Source: Boothiomyces macroporosus (taxonomy: Eukaryota > Chytridiomycota > Chytridiomycetes > Rhizophydiales > Terramycetaceae). Taken from it: DNA of 34,664 nt. The notes under the pieces are model-generated. The model was not told the DNA's origin, did no database searches, and saw only the letters and a program-made list of their open reading frames with translations. A program made the position numbers and the translations under genes. This document shows positions 27,428 to 34,664 of the stretch, piece by piece. The stretch's first letter is position 1, and the number at the start of each line of letters is the position of its first letter. Location of the stretch: positions 1-34,664 of the forward strand of contig JADGKB010000128.1 in NCBI GenBank assembly GCA_027604185.1. The letters are read 5' to 3'.

Positions 27428-29179
27428 TTGAACCAGAAATTTAAACGAATGAAATTGAAATAAAACGAGTTGTGTCCTGAAAAGAATATCAAGTTTGTCA
27501 CTGTTGTCGGAACAGCAGGCAAAGGAAAGACAACGTTTGCCCGTCGTTTTCTTGAACTGCCATACACAGGAAAGCATGCTGCTATTATTAATGATTGTCG
27601 TGATAGTAACAGAAGTTACTGTGTGAGTTGCTGTGATTTTGATTTGTTGAAAGATGGTGAAACCCAACTATCACTACTTGTTTTGTTTGAAGCTTTCAAG
27701 TATTCATTACCAGCCAAAGCGGAATGCCAATCGTTTATCAGAGATTTCTTCAAGTGCTTCCCCAGCTTTAGAGTGTCATTTACAACGACCTTGCAATTTA
27801 TTACTGAAACCTTTTGCTTTGAATCAAGTCCTGAGCTTGATAAAAGATTGGTAATTATCAACTTGGATGAAACCAATAATTTACTTACTACTGATGAAGG
27901 CCAAAGGTACCTGAAAGACCTTTTATGTATACTTCGCAGTGCAGCCAGAGGGACCTGCCTTCTTACTATACTCTCTGGCACTCATTCTGATGAATTATTC
28001 CAGCAATTTCAAATTAGCTGCTGCAGATTCGTTGACATTGAGTTATCTTTGATTGGATTGGAAGAAGCAAAGGAGGTGATACTTGAAATGACAATGAATC
28101 CAAGAGAGTATCACATTTCGCCATATTTGGAGTATCTTTTGGCATTGTGTGGAGGTGTTGGTCGATACTTGGAGCTTGCAATTGTTCAAATGTCTATTAT
28201 GGGTTCTGCGGATATGGGTGGTACAGTTATCCAGGGATTCAAGCTGGATGCATACGTACATTTCTTGAAAAACATGCAGACTTCCCAGCACATTGAAACT
28301 CTATTGGATAAGTTGACCACAGCAGTTGTAGCCTATTATCCGAATGTTTTTAGTAGGTTTTCTGATTTCATTGAATTGTTGTCTTGTTACGCACTTTTCC
28401 AATGGACTGTATCCCGTCAAACTAAAGTCAATCACTTGTCAATTGGTGACCTGGAAAAGGAAGGACTGGTGTTTCTGCAGCCTACTAGCAAACTATCTTT
28501 TTCTTACATATGTATTATCCCTTTTATTACCCTCTATTGGGCAATTAAATATTGCAACCAAAGTGTGCAGATTCCGTTTTTGAAAGATATCAAAAGTTAT
28601 TTCTCTCCTGATGAATCAGAAAACAATTCTCTGCATATCGTGATGGCGAAATTCTGGGGTTTGTATCGAAAAGACAGCCTACCTGTTGATGCAACTGGAA
28701 ATTGCAGGATAAAGCTTTCAGATTTGGTAACCTTGCGTGACGGACAAGTCAATGTTCAAATCAGATTTCGACCCGTATTTACTATTACAGATGCACCTGA
28801 AAAGATTGAAATGAACAACTACAAACGATGCAAGTCTGACCCCGATTCCATTGCCTTTTTGAATGCCAAAGGAGCTACCTTTACCGATGCAGTTATATTT
28901 AGTGAACCAATGATTGGCATAAGGATTTTAGAAGGACTTGAGGAGTTAAATGAGCAATCTTTTAAAGCTGAAAGGGACAAATTTCCACCTGGCGATATCT
29001 TTATTTTGATTACAGATGCGAAGCAGGGAGAAATAGTGCTTGGTGACAATGACGTCGTTATTGATTGTGAAAGTTTCCAGGCCATTGCAGGTCCGCTAAT
29101 TGCTTTGCGAAAACTCTGTGTTTGAACGAATTGAACCAGAAATTTAAACGAATTAAAGTGAATTGAAATGAGTTGTGTC
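25773..29179 (+). repeat. 1.7-kb tandem duplication inside the CRN locus
   Basis: Bases 25773-27476 recur at 27477-~29179 (offset 1704). The unit runs from the codons for EKNIKFVTVVGTAGKGK to a GAGTTGTGTC motif in the 3' flank. The first unit's end abuts the second unit's start at CCTGAAAAG. Coding parts differ by about 19 residues in ~550 by my count. Confidence 0.9.
27477..29125 (+). pseudogene. Headless CRN copy (NTPase and C-terminal domain only)
   Basis: The reading frame is open from ~27464 to TGA 29123-29125, colinear with residues ~169-719 of the upstream CRN. It has no header and no ATG before the Walker A motif; the first in-frame Met comes about 200 codons in, after Walker B. Walker A (GTAGKGKTT) and Walker B (INLDETNN) are intact and no internal stop has accumulated, so the duplication is recent, or the piece is used through an unseen upstream exon or read-through. 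It shares the upstream gene's frame, but two TAA codons (27425, 27461) separate them. Confidence 0.8.
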
Positions 29180-29563
29180 GCAGTATTTAAATTGTCTGAG
29201 GAATCTTGCTGATATTCAAACTGGTATTGCACTGTTCCTTACTATTAATGTTGGAACAAGTCAAGCCTCAATGCTATCTGTACTGCAGTAGTCAAGTTAC
29301 CTCACTAAAGTGATGCGCATGAATTCTATTCGCATAAGAGCTTTTATCACCAAAGTAATGCTCTTGATTATGTGCTAATCTGGCTTTATAGTTTGATTTC
29401 TCATTCCTAATCACCAAGGTAAGCTTCAAATCTTTGAAGAGTACAAAATGCTTCATTCGGAATATCTTGGTTTTTAATCTTTTACAATGCTGCTTATCCT
29501 TGCATTAAATTAATGCTGTGGATGACATAAATTTGTGATTGACTTTAATTTTTTAGAAATACA
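29126..29563. other. Intergenic, nothing recognised beyond duplicated 3' flank
   Basis: The first ~54 bp are the duplicated 3' flank of the CRN unit. The rest is AT-rich with no coding frame, RNA gene or repeat that I can support. Confidence 0.45.
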
Positions 29564-29765
29564 ATAGTGAGAAGATTCCTCAATGTTGAATATGATCGAG
29601 TGAAAGCGGAAATCAATGTTACAAATGTAGAAAGACTCTGTCAAGTACAACTTGCTATCAAGGCAAAGTGGTATGGATATGGCTGACGTTTGTGCTGCAC
29701 AGAGTCAACTCTTCTAACCTCTCGACAATGAGGAAAAGCATATTGGCAAATTTCAAGGTTAAAGA
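29564..29765 (+). pseudogene. Decayed CRN header, plus strand
   Basis: Frame reads VRRFLNVEYDRVKAEINVTN then RLCQVQLAIKAK, clearly the CRN header, but the start codon position is ATA (29564-29566) instead of ATG, there is a TGA at 29684-29686, and the LFQPLDNEE block needs a frame change. No NTPase follows. It faces a second header on the opposite strand 33 bp away. Confidence 0.8.
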
Positions 29766-29797
29766 TGAGATCTAAACTTCTGGTGTACTACGGATAA

Positions 29798-30040
29798 TTA
29801 ATGAGTGCTTGACTTCTTCAAAGTAATCTTGGGGATAGTATTGAATAGCTTCCAATTGTTTATATGCATTTCCTCACTGTCGAGAGGTTGGAAGAGTTGA
29901 ATTTGTACTTTAACGGCATCCATTACAGGACCATACTTTGCCTTGACAGTAAGTTGTACTTGACCGAGTCTTTCTGCATTCGTAACATTGATTTCCGCTT
30001 TTATTCCATTATATTCAACATTGAGGTATCGTTTGGCCAT
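29798..30040 (-). pseudogene. Isolated CRN header ORF, minus strand
   Basis: 80-codon ORF with intact ATG (30040): MAKRYLNVEYNGIKAEINVT, QVQLTVKAKYG, IQLFQPLDSEE. It covers most of the header and then runs into unrelated residues and a stop; no NTPase or effector follows. About 85% like the decayed plus-strand header at 29564, giving a head-out inverted pair. It could be a header-only gene, but truncation is simpler. Confidence 0.75.
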
Positions 30041-30270
30041 TCTGTTAAAAGTGTAGGACCAGGGATGAAGATACTAGGTTATATAAACTTTGGTATTAAC
30101 AAAAAACCTAATTGACCAGATTTTTACAGTCTTTTTCAATATCGTGCTTAACATTTTTAAATTCAGAAATCAGGGAATCGCAGTGATACAATGGAGGAAT
30201 TATCTTTCAACCTTGATAAAGTCAGTGAACAAACGCAGGACATTGAAGAGCGACCAGAGGATGGATTAAC

Positions 30271-31068
30271 TCAAAAGAAAAGAGGACTGTCACAATCCTC
30301 AATCTGGGATGTTTTTACTGATGTTCCGTCAGAACGCAAAGAAAGCGTGATTCTTTCTACTGGCTTGTCAATTTTGCTTGAGAAACTCTTTGTTTCCCTA
30401 GCAGCGAGAATCTCTTTCATTAGAGGGTGTATTAGCGCTATATTTATCGACCAGAACAAGTAAATCAACTCTTCAGCAGTTGGACTGTTGTAAACTATTG
30501 AAAACACTAATGAAAGCAAGAAACCAATCATGTATATAAATTGGATCGCAATAATTATCCAGAGAGATACTGGGGCATTCCTTCCAATGTGGAACAGCCG
30601 TGTCATTTCCTTAAAGAACCAAGAATGAACTATTGTTTCCTGTACTAGCAAGCCAATATTGGTAATGTCCCAAACAAGAGCAGACACTGATCCTAATTTT
30701 GTGCTGAAATATCCAGCAATTGAAATGACATCAGCTGTGGGATAGAGAATGGGATACACCCACAAAATGTTTGCCACCATTCTTTCTCTATCTGTCATTA
30801 GACAGGATTTTAATCGTATCACATATGCAAATTCCAGTAAACAAGTGTTTACTATATCGCATATATTTCCCAGTATATCCAATGGAATAATTGCACGCTC
30901 ATCTACTCCAGAAGCAAGAACAAGTAAAGAGATGATATATATTGACTGAGCAGTTATAGTTGCCAGTATAAGTAAATTGATGATTCCAGTAAATCCTCGT
31001 CCATAGAATTTGCAATTCGAAAGAGCATAGCCTAGAATAATCAATGCCAAAGAGTAAAAAATCGCCAT
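30271..31068 (-). CDS. Seven-transmembrane protein
   Basis: 265 aa, single exon. Starts at a membrane segment (MAIFYSLALIILGYALSNCK) and has six more (INLLILATITAQSIYIISLL; LGNICDIVNTCLLEFAYVI; VANILWVYPILYPTADVISI; LVWDITNIGLLVQETIVHSW; WIIIAIQFIYMIGFLLSLVF; LIYLFWSINIALIHPLMKEI). The ~40-residue tail has RKT/S-type sites. No long ectodomain, no DRY or NPxxY. The general layout recalls the transmembrane half of the gene at 20630, but without convincing motif identity. A plus-strand ORF (30191-30463) overlapping its tail is treated as a shadow. Confidence 0.75.
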   Translation of the reverse strand: MAIFYSLALIILGYALSNCKFYGRGFTGIINLLILATITAQSIYIISLLVLASGVDERAIIPLDILGNICDIVNTCLLEFAYVIRLKSCLMTDRERMVANILWVYPILYPTADVISIAGYFSTKLGSVSALVWDITNIGLLVQETIVHSWFFKEMTRLFHIGRNAPVSLWIIIAIQFIYMIGFLLSLVFSIVYNSPTAEELIYLFWSINIALIHPLMKEILAARETKSFSSKIDKPVERITLSLRSDGTSVKTSQIEDCDSPLFF

Positions 31069-31738
31069 TTTTGGATACGTGAAAGGTTGAATCTACGCGA
31101 TTTTGACCTTTTCAACTATTGAATCTTTAGCCAAATTACATAGTTTGACTATCATTGTCCTAATTGCACCAGGTTTCAATACAGTTTATTTGAACAAATC
31201 GTGACAGGCAAAGTTAGGTTGATCTCTGTCCATCAATTTAGTCGTTGAACAGTTTTTTATGTTTGCAACTATCCAAAATTAACACACCAGGTTTGGGGTT
31301 TAGAGTGCCATCTCTATCAACTTGTCCTGTAAAAAGACATTATCAAAGCTAACTGGTTAATATTATCACAATTTGCAAATCAAATTAGTTTGACTTTTAC
31401 TGAATTGAATTCCTGTAATAAGCTACCCTGTTCCACACGGTTAATGGCTTTGCAAAAACTCTGTCGCATGGTTAAATGTATCCAAATTCAGAAAACACGG
31501 GACCTAAGCCACCATGACACAAATCTACAATTAATTGTTTCCCACAGAAAGAAAACATCCAAACTCGAATCAAGGCCGCCTGCACGAGTCAAGATGATTT
31601 CATCTTAGCCAGCAACGTCTTGCGAATGATTCCATTCGTTTTTCCCCTCTGGTTACACGTGTAGCAGTCCTTGAGTTTCCTTTTCAGAAAGGTCCCTTCA
31701 TCAAGTCTGTTCAATCAAAAAGCAACTTTTTATTGTGG
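31069..31738. other. Intergenic, weak minus-strand coding scrap
   Basis: No gene called. Minus strand ~31340-31245 reads TGQVDRDGTLNPKPGVLILD then SCKHKKLFND and a stop, which looks like a protein end but lacks a visible beginning. A plus-strand open stretch at 31390-31608 has no ATG start or motif. Confidence 0.4.
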
Positions 31739-32764
31739 ATGGTGAAGCGAAAATCTAAAAAATGGTCGCTAGAAGGCATTCCTCAAAGTATGATTGGCGA
31801 GTTTGAATTCACTACAACTCTAATCAATCAACCCCGTCCCAAATACTTTTTCTATTCATCGAGCAAAACTACAAAGGCATTATCAATGATACCCGGCCAA
31901 TTTACATTTTCGGCTCATGAAGACTATCAGCCTACACCGATAGCATTGGAAACCTTTCATAAACCTATTAAATCAAAATTCTCATACAGAAACACTGAAG
32001 CCGCACCCTCAAAAAGAGCAAGAAAAGCTAGAGTCAATCTTGAGGCCGTACCAAAGGAATACCAAGACTGGAAAACAATGATCTACGATTATCTGTCAAA
32101 TGAACATTCATTTGTTACAGAGGCGTATATACTGGATTTGAAAACAGTGAATCCTGGAATTTATTCTATCGGAACAGACATTAGTTGCGACAAAAGAATT
32201 ACCAAAGGACATACTGGAAGCCCAACTTGCCCTGACCATTTAGGATACCTATTTGTATACGGAGATAACCAATGCACACTAACACTAAACCAAAAGGATA
32301 TTGTTGTCAATCTCATCCCAGGAACTCTTTACAATGTAACTCTAGATTTAAAAATCAAAGTAGGAGAGTCAAAAGTCATGGCTGTAATAGACACCAAGCG
32401 AATGGCGTATATTAACCTCCTAAAAAAGAATATCGACATGTTCTTTCCATACAACCCAGCTATTGTTTTCCGTGGTGAAATGATATCTGAGTCTGTCTTG
32501 CTGATAAAAGTAAATGGTGAAAATCAAGAATTTAAACCAAGCTACTTTCCAGAAGGTCGGTTTTATGAATTGTTCTACATTGACTTGTTGGCTCAAAAAC
32601 AAAATTACATGCAGTGCCGGGTTGTCAAGTTACAGCAACAGGGAAATGAAATGGTGGTTGACTTTAATTATTCATATTCCATTTCGACTGGAAAACACAC
32701 TGGTATTCCTATCAATGAAATAGATTGGGCAGTAGAAGGGGGGATCAACCCAAAGTATTTCTAG
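31739..32764 (+). CDS. Unknown soluble protein with basic N-terminus
   Basis: 341 aa from ATG 31739; the frame opens slightly earlier with TTG. The N-terminus is basic (MVKRKSKKWSLEG) and a second basic patch (SKRARKARVNLEA, ~residues 92-105) could direct nuclear import. The C-terminal ~220 residues alternate hydrophobic and polar residues in a beta-rich pattern (YLFVYGDNQCTLTLNQKDIV, NVTLDLKIKVGESKVMAVID). No signal peptide, membrane helix or catalytic motif seen. Ends with an AATAAA immediately after the stop. I do not recognise the family. Confidence 0.7.
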   Translation: MVKRKSKKWSLEGIPQSMIGEFEFTTTLINQPRPKYFFYSSSKTTKALSMIPGQFTFSAHEDYQPTPIALETFHKPIKSKFSYRNTEAAPSKRARKARVNLEAVPKEYQDWKTMIYDYLSNEHSFVTEAYILDLKTVNPGIYSIGTDISCDKRITKGHTGSPTCPDHLGYLFVYGDNQCTLTLNQKDIVVNLIPGTLYNVTLDLKIKVGESKVMAVIDTKRMAYINLLKKNIDMFFPYNPAIVFRGEMISESVLLIKVNGENQEFKPSYFPEGRFYELFYIDLLAQKQNYMQCRVVKLQQQGNEMVVDFNYSYSISTGKHTGIPINEIDWAVEGGINPKYF

Positions 32765-33557
32765 AATAAAGGTTTTCTACAGTTCAAGTAGATTCTATGA
32801 TCATAAAGCTGTGGAAATGAAGTGATTCCGACTCTATCAGCGGTTGATGGCTGGAATTAAAAGTATTTGTTGAAAGGCTTCTTCGTCTCGGCGAAGCCGA
32901 TTCTAACAATTGCTTGATCATATTCTTTGTCCGATATGATAGTACAAGGAATCGAGAACTCTCAATACCATCATAACGGTAAAACACATTAGACTATGAA
33001 TTCTAAACCACGTAATTTAAACTAGAACTTGCCTTTGAAACTTTTTTTTGAAATGCTTCCAGATGTTTTTGTCTTGTGTCGAGACTATTTGTAACTAAAC
33101 TCATGAGCCTAAATGAACCTTGTCAGAAATGCTGCTCACAGACTAAGTTGTATTTGCTTTGGCTACTCCAGCGACATTAGACGATCTCAACCTGCCTCAT
33201 ATGACAAAGATCCTGAGGGTGGTGGAAGGAAATTCTAGTGTATCTAAAGTTTCACTCTAGATGGATTTAAAATGAGCAAATAAAGAGGTATAATTGTTCA
33301 TTAGTGTTTCCCAAGAGTGTTGTTTGATCGAATCTGTGGAACAAAACTTATCTGCGCATTCACAGTCTTTTTTTAACCATTGGATCTGGATCAATGACGG
33401 ATAGGGCGAGGAACAGGGCCAAGGTGATACTGTTAATCTTTCATTGGGAAGTGGTATTCCAAAATCCTTTCAGTCACCTAAATTCAGAAAATGTCACGAC
33501 ACTACTATTTTGGGAACTACATGTGGCTAAACTTTAAAGCATTTCTCTTGCTTTCTG
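32765..33557. other. Intergenic, mostly featureless
   Basis: Minus strand 32987-32784 is open (YRTKNMIKQLLESASPRRRS ...) and resembles a receptor tail but has no ATG or upstream exon. A small hairpin TCGGC-GAA-GCCGA lies at ~32889. The remainder shows no supported gene and contains the promoter of the ABC transporter gene. Confidence 0.4.
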
Positions 33558-34556
33558 ATGGCCAAAGGAAAATCATCAATATTTAATGCAGTCACACACG
33601 CATGGGCAACCCCATTCATTAGAAAAGCAGCAAGGGAAGAAGTGCAAGCTGAAGTATCTTTATTCTAAATTAGGACACACCAAACCTAGCAATTGCATAC
33701 AGCAAAATAACTGACCAAACTCTAGCATATTTTGAGGAATTGAAATTGTATCTGGATGGAGTAAACCCAAAGCCACCTAGTCTTTACTGGCATTTGTTCA
33801 AGATTTATCAAAAGGAAATGTACATTCATCGTAATCTAGATTTTCAATGACAGTGTTAAACTTGGCTTCGATGATAATTGCCGCTTTTAAACCACTGTTC
33901 ATTGGCCAAGTAGTCTTTTTTAAAATAGTTTATCTCGTATCTAGATTCCTCTGCACCCAGTGAATATTGGTTCAGCAACATTTCAGTTATCCTTATATTG
34001 CTACTCGTAACTTCAATCTGTCCTCCAGCCTTTGATTCATTCGCGAATGGAATTGATGCAACTTTTATATCCAATTTCTACTTGCAAGTGTACTCTATGA
34101 TGTACCAGAAAATACTAAGGCTCAGTGCAATCAGTCGCTTGGTAATCGAGGACTAAAATAGAAATACGAAACCGGAAACTTGATTAAAATGTACGATCGA
34201 GATGCCTACCGAATCTATCGAGGATTAACTATAATCAACAGTTGTATTCTCCCAATTATTCAAATTATTACCAACTTGATTTTCCTGCAGTACTTGATTG
34301 GGCTTACTACACTTTTCACAGCTATCTGGTATTTTACTTTGCTGGTTCCAATTGTTTTGCTGCAACTGAAGCTTCAGAAGTATGCAACCGCTTCAAATAT
34401 TCTTCAGGATAGTAGATTAAACATTCTACGTGAAATTTTTAAAAGTAAAAAGAACTAATAATAGATATCAAGAAAATCAAACTCTCTAATATACAAGAGT
34501 ACTTTTATGAGATGGTCAAAGAGAATATTGACCAAGATATGGATGTAATATACAAG
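33558..34556 (+). CDS. ABCC/MRP-type ABC transporter, truncated by telomere repeats
   Basis: Exons 33558-33653, 33674-33830, 33854-33909, 33929-34141, 34162-34444 and 34465-34556 total exactly 299 codons. Introns are 20, 23, 19, 20 and 20 nt. Spliced, the protein follows the ABCC start: FNAVTHAWATPFIRKAAREE with the W-x2-P core, an ED-x-PNLA block, SLYWHLFKIYQKEM, a first membrane pair (LLNLASMIIAAFKPLFIGQ), SVILILLLVTSICPPAFDSF, the coupling region SMMYQKILRLSAISRL-KYE with TGNLIKMYDRDAYR (family form TGEIVNLMSVDAQR), further helices and DSRLNILREIFKNIKKIKL (family form R-x2-x-NEIL-xx-IK-xx-K). Full members are ~1300 aa, so the rest of TMD1, NBD1, TMD2 and NBD2 are missing. The frame runs directly into TTAGGG at 34557. 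The intron at 33831 has a weak branch site. Confidence 0.87.
33910..33928 (+). other. 19-nt intron in the ABCC gene
   Basis: GTAGTCTTTTTTAAAATAG, phase 0. Splicing turns ...PLFIGQ + VVFFKIVYLVSRF-stop into PLFIGQ-FISYLDSSAP, which continues through a full membrane helix; unspliced, the frame stops within 18 codons. Confidence 0.85.
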
Positions 34557-34609
34557 TTAGGGTTAGGGTTAGGGTTAGGGTTAGGGTTAGGGTTAGGGTT
34601 AGGGTTAGG
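34557..34609 (+). repeat. Telomeric TTAGGG array, 8.8 copies
   Basis: Eight perfect TTAGGG units plus TTAGG. The G-rich strand runs 5' to 3' toward the right, the orientation expected for a right chromosome end. The array starts inside a coding exon without any subtelomeric transition. Confidence 0.97.
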
Positions 34610-34664
34610 CAGCGCATCCGCGAAAGACATAGCCTTCGGGTTAAAGTAAGAGGTCGTCGGCTGG
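34610..34664. other. Non-telomeric sequence distal to the telomere array
   Basis: 55 nt, about 56% G+C by count, clearly richer than the rest of the window. Begins CAGCGCATCCGCGAAAGACA. It contains one degenerate telomere-like TTCGGGTTA and no recognisable gene. It could be an adaptor or assembly artefact, the far side of an interstitial array, or an element inserted in the telomere. Read in the ABCC frame it closes at TAA 34647-34649. Confidence 0.6.

Noticed and set aside
25637..28291. Repeated minus-strand ORFs appearing twice at a 1704-nt offset
   Set aside because: They are shadows of the duplicated CRN coding region and recur only because the DNA is duplicated.
30191..30463. Plus-strand 90-codon ORF starting MEELSFNLDK
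   Set aside because: Two thirds of it is antisense to the tail of the 7TM gene at 30271-31068, whose membrane pattern is clear; the rest has no motif.
32885..32905. Hairpin TCGGC-GAA-GCCGA as an RNA element or terminator
   Set aside because: Only five paired bases, and the flanks do not extend the stem; bacterial-type terminators are not expected in this genome.
33856..34074. Minus-strand 72-codon ORF ending in NEQWFKSGNYHRSQV
   Set aside because: The plus strand encodes conserved ABCC blocks through the same bases after splicing, so this is a shadow.

Overview
This is a eukaryotic, AT-rich and very gene-dense stretch, probably from an early-diverging zoosporic (chytrid-like) fungus. It reaches a TTAGGG telomeric array near its right edge. 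Support for the assignment: a full UTP6 ribosome-biogenesis gene, several 7TM/GPCR genes, tandem PAN/Apple-like membrane proteins, a PLOD-like glycosyltransferase, and Crinkler (CRN) genes of the kind expanded in Batrachochytrium and oomycetes. All three standard stop codons are used. The species cannot be named from the sequence.

The dominant feature is the intron population. Conventional ORF reading breaks many genes into pieces. The pieces rejoin in frame if GT...AG segments of 19-24 nt are removed. I reconstruct 29 introns: 26 are 19-24 nt (nine of 19, ten of 20), and the other three are 38, 50 and 58 nt. Most carry a CTAAC/CTAAT/TTAAT-like branch motif directly before the 3' AG. Removal restores known structure: the H-x3-H of a C2H2 zinc finger, the UTP6 N-terminus, the GPCR TM6 entry, and an ABCC transporter TMD. 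The 38-nt intron reads as two complete 19-nt introns back to back.

Layout. 1-970: single-pass membrane protein with an SH3-like domain. 1.4-8.1 kb: five tandem plus-strand genes for PAN-like surface proteins with low-complexity stalks; nine introns in four of them are all phase 2 and lie at the domain-stalk junction or in the stalk. 8.2-9.0 kb: PhyH-family dioxygenase. 9.5-10.1 kb (minus): four-finger C2H2 protein. 10.4-10.8 kb: 5'-truncated GPCR remnant. 10.8-12.7 kb: UTP6. 12.7-13.6 kb (minus): conserved-looking unknown. 13.7-14.6 kb (minus): 7TM. 14.7-15.7 kb: glycosyltransferase. 15.8-16.8 kb (minus): five-exon 7TM. 16.9-17.8 kb (minus): internally repeated protein. 18.1-18.3 kb: small secreted Cys protein. 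18.4-20.5 kb: two class-A-like GPCR paralogues. 20.6-22.0 kb: 7TM with a large ectodomain. 22.3-30.0 kb: CRN region (one intact nuclease-type CRN, a second CRN, its headless 96-97% identical tandem copy, and two isolated headers in inverted orientation). 30.3-31.1 kb (minus): 7TM. 31.7-32.8 kb: unknown protein. 33.6-34.56 kb: the first 299 codons of an ABCC/MRP-type transporter, cut by the telomeric repeats. After 53 nt of repeat come 55 nt of GC-richer, non-telomeric sequence.

Functionally the window combines core housekeeping (UTP6) with a sensory/surface repertoire (GPCRs, PAN proteins) and a recombining subtelomeric CRN cluster. No tRNA, rRNA, CRISPR array or complete transposon was recognised. 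All splice assignments rest on reading frame, motif and homology logic without transcript data.
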